Below are positions 15,301-27,300 of a stretch of 64,000 nucleotides of DNA, in pieces. Position 1 is the stretch's first letter; every line of letters starts with the position of its first letter. Position numbers and translations under genes: made by a program. The DNA comes from Nematostella vectensis (Eukaryota; Cnidaria; Anthozoa; Actiniaria; Edwardsiidae): contig NC_064040.1 of NCBI RefSeq assembly GCF_932526225.1, positions 3,040,181 to 3,104,180 of the forward strand, written 5' to 3'. The notes under the pieces are model-generated. The model made no database searches, was not told the DNA's origin, and worked only from the letters and a program-made list of their open reading frames with translations.

Positions 15301-18300
15301 TCGTCCAAGTGAGTATCACGCTATCAGCACACTCGTCCAAGTGAGTATCACGCTATCAGCACACTCGTCCAAGTGAGTATCACCCTATCAGCACACTCGT
15401 CCAAGTGAGTATCACGCTATCAGCACACTCGTCCAAGTGAGTATCACGCTATCAGCACACTCGTCCAAGTGAGTATCACGCTATCAGCACACTCGTCCAA
15501 GTGAGTATCACCCTATCAGCACACTCGTCCAAGTGAGTATCACGCTATCAGCACACTCGTCCAAGTGAGTATCACGCTATCAGCACACTCGTCCAAGTGA
15601 GTATCACGCTATCAGCACACTCGTCCAAGTGAGTATCACCCTATCAGCACACTCGTCCAAGTGAGTATCACGCCATCAGCACACTCGTCCAAGTGAGTAT
15701 CACGCTATCAGCACACTCGTCCAAGTGAGTATCACCCTATCAGCACACTCGTCCAAGTGAGTATCACGCTATCAGCACACTCGTCCAAGTGAGTATCACC
15801 CTATCAGCACACTCGTCCAAGTGAGTATCACGCTATCAGCACACTCGTCCAAGTGAGTATCACGACATCAGCACACTCGTCCAAGTGAGTATCACGCTAT
15901 CAGCACACTCGTCCAAGTGAGTATCACCCTATCAGCACACTCGTCCAAGTGAGTATCACGCTATCAGCACACTCGTCCAAGTGAGTATCACCCTATCAGC
16001 ACACTCGTCCAAGTGAGTATCACGCTATCAGCACACTCGTCCAAGTGAGTATCACGACATCAGCACACTCGTCCAAGTGAGTATCACCCTATCAGCACAC
16101 TCGTCCAAGTGAGTATCACCCTATCAGCACACTCGTCCAAGTGAGTATCACGCTATCAGCACACTCGTCCAAGTGAGTATCACGCTATCAGCACACTCGT
16201 CCAAGTGAGTATCACGCTATCAGCACACTCGTCCAAGTGAGTATCACCCTATCAGCACACTCGTCCAAGTGAGTATCACGCCATCAGCACACTCGTCCAA
16301 GTGAGTATCACGCTATCAGCACACTCGTCCAAGTGAGTATCACCCTATCAGCACACTCGTCCAAGTGAGTATCACGCTATCAGCACACTCGTCCAAGTGA
16401 GTATCACCCTATCAGCACACTCGTCCAAGTGAGTATCACGCTATCAGCACACTCGTCCAAGTGAGTATCACGACATCAGCACACTCGTCCAAGTGAGTAT
16501 CACCCTATCAGCACACTCGTCCAAGTGAGTATCACCCTATCAGCACACTCGTCCAAGTGAGTATCACCCTATCAGCACACTCGTCCAAGTGAGTATCACC
16601 CTATCAGCACACTCGTCCAAGTGAGTATCACGCTATCAGCACACTCGTCCAAGTGAGTATCACGCTATCAGCACACTCGTCCAAGTGAGTATCACGCTAT
16701 CAGCACACTCGTCCAAGTGAGTATCACCCTATCAGCACACTCGTCCAAGTGAGTATCACGCTATCAGCACACTCGTCCAAGTGAGTATCACGCTATCAGC
16801 ACACTCGTCCAAGTGAGTATCACGCTATCAGCACACTCGTCCAAGTGAGTATCACCCTATCAGCACACTCGTCCAAGTGAGTATCACGCCATCAGCACAC
16901 TCGTCCAAGTGAGTATCACGCTATCAGCACACTCGTCCAAGTGAGTATCACCCTATCAGCACACTCGTCCAAGTGAGTATCACGCTATCAGCACACTCGT
17001 CCAAGTGAGTATCACCCTATCAGCACACTCGTCCAAGTGAGTATCACGCTATCAGCACACTCGTCCAAGTGAGTATCACGACATCAGCACACTCGTCCAA
17101 GTGAGTATCACGCTATCAGCACACTCGTCCAAGTGAGTATCACCCTATCAGCACACTCGTCCAAGTGAGTATCACGCTATCAGCACACTCGTCCAAGTGA
17201 GTATCACCCTATCAGCACACTCGTCCAAGTGAGTATCACCCTATCAGCACACTCGTCCAAGTGAGTATCACGACATCAGCACACTCGTCCAAGTGAGTAT
17301 CACCCTATCAGCACACTCGTCCAAGTGAGTATCACCCTATCAGCACACTCGTCCAAGTGAGTATCACGCTATCAGCACACTCGTCCAAGTGAGTATCACG
17401 CTATCAGCACACTCGTCCAAGTGAGTATCACGACATCAGCACACTCGTCCAAGTGAGTATCACCCTATCAGCACACTCGTCCAAGTGAGTATCACGCTAC
17501 CAGCACACTCGTCCAAGTGAGTATCACGCTATCAGCACACTCGTCCAAGTGAGTATCACGCTATCAGCACACTCGTCCAAGTGAGTATCACGCTATCAGC
17601 ACACTCGTCCAAGTGAGTATCACGACATTAGCACACTCGTCCAAGTGAGTATCACGCTATCAGCACACTCGTCCAAGTGAGTATCACGACATCAGCACAC
17701 TCGTCCAAGTGAGTATCACGACATTAGCACACTCGTCCAAGTGAGTATCACGCTATCAGCACACTCGTCCAAGTGAGTATCACGACATCAGCACACTCGT
17801 CCAAGTGAGTATCACGCTATCAGCACACTCGTCCAAGTGAGTATCACGACATTAGCACACTCGTCCAAGTGAGTATCACGACATTAGCACACTCGTCCAA
17901 GTGAGTATCACGACATTAGCACACTCGTCCAAGTGAGTATCACGACATTAGCACACTCGTCCAAGTGAGTATCACGACATTAGCACACTCGTCCAAGTGA
18001 GTATCACGACATTAGCACACTCGTCCAAGTGAGTATCACGCTATCAGCACACTCGTCCAAGTGAGTATCACGCTATCAGCACACTCGTCCAAGTGAGTAT
18101 CACGACATCAGCACACTCGTCCAAGTGAGTATCACGCTATCAGCACACTCGTCCAAGTGAGTATCACGACATTAGCACACTCGTCCAAGTGAGTATCACG
18201 ACATTAGCACACTCGTCCAAGTGAGTATCACGCTATCAGCACACTCGTCCAAGTGAGTATCACGACATTAGCACACTCGTCCAAGTGAGTATCACGCTAT

Positions 18301-21300
18301 CAGCACACTCATCCAAGTGAGTATCACGACATCAGCACACTCGTCCAAGTGAGTATCACGACATTAGCACACTCGTCCAAGTGAGTATCACGCTATCAGC
18401 ACACTCGTCCAAGTGAGTATCACGACATCAGCACACTCGTCCAAGTGAGTATCACGCTATCAGCACACTCGTCCAAGTGAGTATCACGACATCAGCACAC
18501 TCGTCCAAGTGAGTATCACGACATTAGCACACTCGTCCAAGTGAGTATCACGCTATCAGCACACTCGTCCAAGTGAGTATCACGACATCAGCACACTCGT
18601 CCAAGTGAGTATCACGCTATCAGCACACTCGTCCAAGTGAGTATCACGACATTAGCACACTCGTCCAAGTGAGTATCACGACATTAGCACACTCGTCCAA
18701 GTGAGTATCACGACATTAGCACACTCGTCCAAGTGAGTATCACGCTATCACCACACTCGTCCAAGTGAGTATCACGACATTAGCACACTCGTCCAAGTGA
18801 GTATCACGACATTAGCACACTCGTCCAAGTGAGTATCACGACATTAGCACACTCGTCCAAGTGAGTATCACGACATTAGCACACTCGTCCAAGTGAGTAT
18901 CACGACATTAGCACACTCGTCCAAGTGAGTATCACGACATTAGCACACTCGTCCAAGTGAGTATCACGCTATCAGCACACTCGTCCAAGTGAGTATCACG
19001 ACATCAGCACACTCGTCCAAGTGAGTATCACGCTATCAGCACACTCGTCCAAGTGAGTATCACGCTATCAGCACACTCGTCCAAGTGAGTATCACGCTAT
19101 CAGCACACTCGTCCAAGTGAGTATCACGACATTAGCGCACTCGTCCAAGTGAGTATCACGACATTAGCGCACTCGTCCAAGTGAGTATCACGCTATCACC
19201 ACACTCGTCCAAGTGAGTATCACGACATTAGCACACTCGTCCAAGTGAGTATCACGACATTAGCACACTCGTCCAAGTGAGTATCACGACATCAGCACAC
19301 TCGTCCAAGTGAGTATCACGCTATCAGCACACTCGTCCAAGTGAGTATCACGCTATCAGCACACTCGTCCAAGTGAGTATCACGCTATCAGCACACTCGT
19401 CCAAGTGAGTATCACGCTATCAGCACACTCGTCCAAGTGAGTATCACGACATTAGCGCACTCGTCCAAGTGAGTATCACGCTATCACCACACTCGTCCAA
19501 GTGAGTATCACGACATTAGCACACTCGTCCAAGTGAGTATCACGACATTAGCACACTCGTCCAAGTGAGTATCACGACATTAGCACACTCGTCCAAGTGA
19601 GTATCACGACATTAGCACACTCGTCCAAGTGAGTATATCACGACATTAGCACACTCGTCCAAGTGAGTATCACGACATTAGCACACTCGTCCAAGTGAGT
19701 ATCACGCTATCAGCACACTCGTCCAAGTGAGTATCACGACATCAGCACACTCGTCCAAGTGAGTATCACGCTATCAGCACACTCGTCCAAGTGAGTATCA
19801 CGCTATCAGCACACTCGTCCAAGTGAGTATCACGCTATCAGCACACTCGTCCAAGTGAGTATCACGCTATCAGCACACTCGTCCAAGTGAGTATCACGAC
19901 ATTAGCGCACTCGTCCAAGTGAGTATCACGCTATCAGCACACTCGTCCAAGTGAGTATCACGCTATCAGCACACTCGTCCAAGTGAGTATCACGCTATCA
20001 CCACACTCGTCCAAGTGAGTATCACGACATCACCACACTCGTCCAAGTGAGTATCACGACATCAGCACACTCGTCCAAGTGAGTATCACGCTATCAGCAC
20101 ACTCGTCCAAGTGAGTATCACGCTATCAGCACACTCGTCCAAGTGAGTATCACGCTATCAGCACACTCGTCCAAGTGAGTATCACGCTATCAGCACACTC
20201 GTCCAAGTGAGTATCACGACATTAGCGCACTCGTCCAAGTGAGTATCACGCTATCAGCACACTCGTCCAAGTGAGTATCACGCTATCAGCACACTCGTCC
20301 AAGTGAGTATCACGCTATCACCACACTCGTCCAAGTGAGTATCACGCTATCACCACACTCGTCCAAGTGAGTATCACGACATCACCACACTCGTCCAAGT
20401 GAGTATCACGACATTAGCACACTCGTCCAAGTGAGTATCACGACATTAGCGCACTCGTCCAAGTGAGTATCACGCTATCAGCACACTCGTCCAAGTGAGT
20501 ATCACGCTATCAGCACACTCGTCCAAGTGAGTATCACGCTATCAGCACACTCGTCCAAGTGAGTATCACGACATTAGCGCACTCGTCCAAGTGAGTATCA
20601 CGCTATCAGCACACTCGTCCAAGTGAGTATCACGCTATCAGCACACTCGTCCAAGTGAGTATCACGCTATCACCACACTCGTCCAAGTGAGTATCACGCT
20701 ATCACCACACTCGTCCAAGTGAGTATCACGACATCACCACACTCGTCCAAGTTAGTATCACGACATTAGCACACTCGTCCAAGTGAGTATCACGACATTA
20801 GCGCACTCGTCCAAGTGAGTATCACGCTATCAGCACACTCGTCCAAGTGAGTATCACGCTATCAGCACACTCGTCCAAGTGAGTATCACGCTATCAGCAC
20901 ACTCGTCCAAGTGAGTATCACGACATTAGCACACTCGTCCAAGTGAGTATCACGACATTGGCGCACTCGTCAAAGTGAGTATCACACTATCAGCACACTC
21001 GTCCAAGTGAGTATCACGCTATCAGCACACTCGTCCAAGTGAGTATCACCCTATCAGCACACTCGTCCAAGTGAGTATCACGCTATCAGCACACTCGTCC
21101 AAGTGAGTATCACGACATTAGCGCACTCGTCCAAGTGAGTATCACGCTATCAGCACACTCGTCCAAGTGAGTATCACGCTATCAGCACACTCGTCCAAGT
21201 GAGTATCACGCTATCACCACACTCGTCCAAGTGAGTATCACGCTATCACCACACTCGTCCAAGTGAGTATCACGACATCACCACACTCGTCCAAGTGAGT

Positions 21301-24300
21301 ATCACGACATTAGCACACTCGTCCAAGTGAGTATCACGACATTAGCGCACTCGTCCAAGTGAGTATCACGCTATCAGCACACTCGTCCAAGTGAGTATCA
21401 CGCTATCAGCACACTCGTCCAAGTGAGTATCACGCTATCAGCACACTCGTCCAAGTGAGTATCACGACATTAGCACACTCGTCCAAGTGAGTATCACGAC
21501 ATTGGCGCACTCGTCAAAGTGAGTATCACACTATCAGCACACTCGTCCAAGTGAGTATCACGCTATCAGCACACTCGTCCAAGTGAGTATCACGACATTA
21601 GCACACTCGTCCAAGTGAGTATCACGCTATCAGCACACTCGTCCAAGTGAGTATCACGCTATCACCACACTCGTCCAAGTGAGTATCACGCTATCAGCAC
21701 ACTCGTCCAAGTGAGTATCACGCTATCAGCACACTCGTCCAAGTGAGTATCACGACATTAGCACACTCGTCCAAGTGAGTATCACGACATCAGCACACTC
21801 GTCCAAGTGAGTATCACGCTATCAGCACACTCGTCCAAGTGAGTATCACCCTATCAGCACACTCGTCCAAGTGAGTATCACGCTATCAGCACACTCGTCC
21901 AAGTGAGTATCACGCTATCAGCACACTCGTCCAAGTGAGTATCACGCTATCAGCACACTCGTCCAAGTGAGTATCACGACATTAGCACACTCGTCCAAGT
22001 GAGTATCACGCTATCAGCACACTCGTCCAAGTGAGTATCACGACATCAGCACACTCGTCCAAGTGAGTATCACGACATTAGCACACTCGTCCAAGTGAGT
22101 ATCACGCTATCAGCACACTCGTCCAAGTGAGTATCACGACATCAGCACACTCGTCCAAGTGAGTATCACGCTATCAGCACACTCGTCCAAGTGAGTATCA
22201 CGACATCAGCACACTCGTCCAAGTGAGTATCACGACATTAGCACACTCGTCCAAGTGAGTATCACGCTATCAGCACACTCGTCCAAGTGAGTATCACGAC
22301 ATCAGCACACTCGTCCAAGTGAGTATCACGCTATCAGCACACTCGTCCAAGTGAGTATCACGACATTAGCACACTCGTCCAAGTGAGTATCACGACATTA
22401 GCACACTCGTCCAAGTGAGTATCACGACATTAGCACACTCGTCCAAGTGAGTATCACGCTATCACCACACTCGTCCAAGTGAGTATCACGACATTAGCAC
22501 ACTCGTCCAAGTGAGTATCACGACATTAGCACACTCGTCCAAGTGAGTATCACGACATTAGCACACTCGTCCAAGTGAGTATCACGACATTAGCACACTC
22601 GTCCAAGTGAGTATCACGACATTAGCACACTCGTCCAAGTGAGTATCACGACATTAGCACACTCGTCCAAGTGAGTATCACGCTATCAGCACACTCGTCC
22701 AAGTGAGTATCACGACATCAGCACACTCGTCCAAGTGAGTATCACGCTATCAGCACACTCGTCCAAGTGAGTATCACGCTATCAGCACACTCGTCCAAGT
22801 GAGTATCACGCTATCAGCACACTCGTCCAAGTGAGTATCACGACATTAGCGCACTCGTCCAAGTGAGTATCACGACATTAGCGCACTCGTCCAAGTGAGT
22901 ATCACGCTATCACCACACTCGTCCAAGTGAGTATCACGACATTAGCACACTCGTCCAAGTGAGTATCACGACATTAGCACACTCGTCCAAGTGAGTATCA
23001 CGACATCAGCACACTCGTCCAAGTGAGTATCACGCTATCAGCACACTCGTCCAAGTGAGTATCACGCTATCAGCACACTCGTCCAAGTGAGTATCACGCT
23101 ATCAGCACACTCGTCCAAGTGAGTATCACGCTATCAGCACACTCGTCCAAGTGAGTATCACGACATTAGCGCACTCGTCCAAGTGAGTATCACGCTATCA
23201 CCACACTCGTCCAAGTGAGTATCACGACATTAGCACACTCGTCCAAGTGAGTATCACGACATTAGCACACTCGTCCAAGTGAGTATCACGACATTAGCAC
23301 ACTCGTCCAAGTGAGTATCACGACATTAGCACACTCGTCCAAGTGAGTATATCACGACATTAGCACACTCGTCCAAGTGAGTATCACGACATTAGCACAC
23401 TCGTCCAAGTGAGTATCACGCTATCAGCACACTCGTCCAAGTGAGTATCACGACATCAGCACACTCGTCCAAGTGAGTATCACGCTCTCAGCACACTCGT
23501 CCAAGTGAGTATCACGCTATCAGCACACTCGTCCAAGTGAGTATCACGCTATCAGCACACTCGTCCAAGTGAGTATCACGCTATCAGCACACTCGTCCAA
23601 GTGAGTATCACGACATTAGCGCACTCGTCCAAGTGAGTATCACGCTATCAGCACACTCGTCCAAGTGAGTATCACGCTATCAGCACACTCGTCCAAGTGA
23701 GTATCACGCTATCAGCACACTCGTCCAAGTGAGTATCACGCTATCACCACACTCGTCCAAGTGAGTATCACGACATTAGCACACTCGTCCAAGTGAGTAT
23801 CACGCTATCACCACACTCGTCCAAGTGAGTATCACGACATTAGCGCACACGTCAAGTGAGTATCACGACATTAGCGCACACGTCAAGTGAGTATCACGAC
23901 ATTAGCACACACGTCAAGTGAGTATCACGCCATGTGCCTTAAAGAGCCTCTGGCAGCCGCTTACTCGTACCAATTGGGTAAATAAAGTGCTGATTAAATT
24001 ATTGTTGTTGTTGCTGCTGTAGCTGCTGTTGTTGTTGCAATTGTTGTTGTTGTTGTTATTGTTGTTGTTGGTGGTGCTGCTGTTGCTGTTGCTGTTTCTG
24101 TTGCTGTTGTTGTTGTCGTTGTTGTTGAAAGATTTGAAGTATAAAAAGGAATGTTCTAAACGTCAACTTATGCTATGGACATGAGGAAAAGTTTGAATGT
24201 TGAAAATCGCTTGTTTAAAACCCTTCTGACCAAGCTTTTTTTTAGAAAGGAAACAGAAGTCTTGTTATCCCCGACTTCGAGTATGGAGAACCGATTACTT

Positions 24301-27300
24301 ATAAGGTGTGCAAGTAGGACTGATGTTAGTTATAAACAAAAACCGACTAGCTATAAGAAGGGCTGGTCACACTGTGCTGACTTTTTGCTTAATTGGCGGC
24401 CAAAAAGTTGGTCATTACTCATTAGGAAATCTTTAAATACTAGGCTTTTTCCATATGATACCTGACTGTGCACCCCCCCAGACAATCTTGGGTGCCCGCC
24501 TGTATTATGGCATTATTTGACTCATATCATGACATTATTTGCTTAATATGATGGCATCGTTTGACTAGTATATTATGGCATTATTCAACTTATAATGGCA
24601 TCTTTTTCCAGATTGAATGTCATTATATTGAAAAGTGGATCAATGTCGCTACAGCCAGGGTCACAAGAACCTTCTCCGCTGTCAAAGGTAAAACTTTCAA
24701 TTCTCTAAGTCCTTCATGACGAGAAATTTATTCTTATTATTTTTCCCTAGAACTGGACAAGAAAGTGGTTATTGTGCGAGAGTTTAACAAAGAAATACTT
24801 AGTCATTCATCGAATTTCGAGGAAAACAAAGAGACGCAAATGTTCACCTGGAATGTACGCTGGTCCCCTCCTTCCACGCAGCACTACAGAGTCATCCATT
24901 ACATGATATCTTACATACTTACTGGCTACACTTACATCGATTGCTCGTTTGGCCTTAACTCTTCTGACTGTCCTTATCCAGATGCTGTGGTACGAAAAAG
25001 ATATCATATTTGGAACATTATGCACTTAGAGATCGATCTTTCAAAATCACAGCAAGGAACGTATTTTTTTTCTGCTTGATATTTCTTTTGCGACTTATTC
25101 TGTCGCTTTATGTTTTTCTCTAGAATTTCGCCTTCACGCCATAGAAAACTTGTCCAAACTGTGTTTCTAAAAATGTTTGGCTTGCTTGCGACCTTTAAGG
25201 TGGTCGGTCTCTTATTTACAATATTTAGGGGCGGATCTAGAGAATGTGATCGTATAAAAAAAACTTACAAAAAAAAGAGATCTTAAATAAAACATAGCTC
25301 TGCTAATTGCTTTTTACATAACTGTAGGTGAATACCACAACATCCCTTACTGTTCGTCCCTCAGAGAAGATTTTAATAAAGGTACTGTACACCATAAGTG
25401 ATGTTTCACTAGTATACGTATGGAAATCAAGAAGAGAATAAAATGACTTTATGACCCCTAGAACACACCACCCGATATAACACACCGTTTGGCATCGCTA
25501 CCAATTACAGGCCACTAAACACAGACGGAGAAGCATATCATATACGGACTAAGAAAATTTTGCTCAACCAAATAATAGGGTCTCCATTCCAATCCCCCGG
25601 TTCTCAGTTCATGGTCCACTTTACGATTGTTTGAGCAGCATTTTTGTCTTTTGTCATTACAGGTTACACCTGTGTTCAATGCAACTTTTGTGAAAGGGCA
25701 AGAACTTGTGGTGGAACTAAGCGCACCAGGTAACTACAGCTCGTGGTTCAGAAAACCGGGGTGCGGTTTGAAGTACGTGCACCCTTTTCTGTCTTGTAAA
25801 GGGATGTCGACAGGGGCGTAACCAGGGGGGTGGCCTAGGGGGTCCGGGCCCCCCTTTTAGCAGACACAAATACAGTAAATGTATGAGAAATTATCTAAAC
25901 TACAGGAGAAAATTCCTTGAAGGTCCCTTTTGGGCCCCCTTCTGATAAAATTCCTGCCTTTTCGCCGCTGGTAGAGATTGACATTACTTAAGGAATTTCA
26001 CTTCAGGTATGTGGTGTCGAAACTGAACGCGAAGTGTTCGGATGCATTATGAGATGGTCCCTCCGATTCTGTCTTTATCGAAAACTGAAATGAGCTTGAG
26101 TAAATCTCCCAATGTTCAATCAATCTCATCAGTTTTGACTTTAATCGTGTAGTAAGGGATCTTGTAAAATTAAAAACAAAGAAATCCTAAAATCCCAGAA
26201 AACTTCGGAAAATGGTGGGTTGGTCAAGGGTCAACCCAGAAAAAAAGGATAATTGGAAAATCAAAAAGAAAATGCTGGTCTATATTTTCGCGCAACGTTG
26301 TCAGGTTGTCATTGACTGCAGCGATATCTGCAAATTGCAATGAAATGCGCGAGAAACTCTCCTCACGGAAGAAAGAACTATGAAAGGTCCCGTATGTTAT
26401 TGTCGTCGCCATCATAAAAATCAACGGCTTATTTTCTAAATGATCTAAAAAGCCTGAGTCGCGCGCGGGGAAACATGCGGTATGTTTACTGCAAAAAATA
26501 AATAAATAAAAATAAAAATGAAAAGGGGTTGGTGGTGATGGGTCTCTCTATCCAGTTTTTTCTTGGATTTTTTGGATTTTTTTAAACCTTACTAGATCCC
26601 TAAAGTATACAATGGTATTTTTTGATATCATACCAATCGAATCTCTCCTCGCAACCTTTGTCTTTGTGGACGCAGCAGTGCACGTCGAACAACATTTTTC
26701 TTTTCTAGCTATGGAGGAATGTTAGGATTTTCAATGAAAATCTCCATTTGTTGACATCAGGTTATCGATCATCATAATCATGTTTTGCCTTGTCAGAACC
26801 AAGAGTGGAGATTGTCAAGCCAAGGAATCTCACTTTTGCCTTAAATGCCTCTGTTGGAGGAGTTGTCATCACTTGGTCACCCCCTCTCTTCAGGTTAAGC
26901 AAAGTCAAACATTACCAGCTTCAATACGAGATTCGCACGATAGCCGAGTCATCTGATAAAAGCGTTAAGTCTCGAAGACGAAGGGCTGTTATTACCAACA
27001 CCACAACGGTAAATTTTCTGTTTTAGAGATTTAGAATGAAATATATACATTAAACACGAGGTTCCTCTATAAAAGGGAAAGCTACTCCAACCCCTGGACT
27101 CGAATTTGCAACACCGCCACACTTGCACCCCTGTTTCCTGTGAAAATTCTTATCTCTAAGCGAATATTCTGACGTGTTGACTTATTGACGAATGATTGTT
27201 AATAACTGATAGTTCTGAGCCCGGAGGTGGGAGAAGCTTTCCCTTTTATAGCGGAACCTCGTGTTTACGTTTAAAAAAACTCGTGTAATTAAAGCTTTTC

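Noticed and set aside
7684-23935. CRISPR array
   Set aside because: The 32-bp repeats are contiguous with no unique spacers, the context is a eukaryotic intron, and there are no cas genes.
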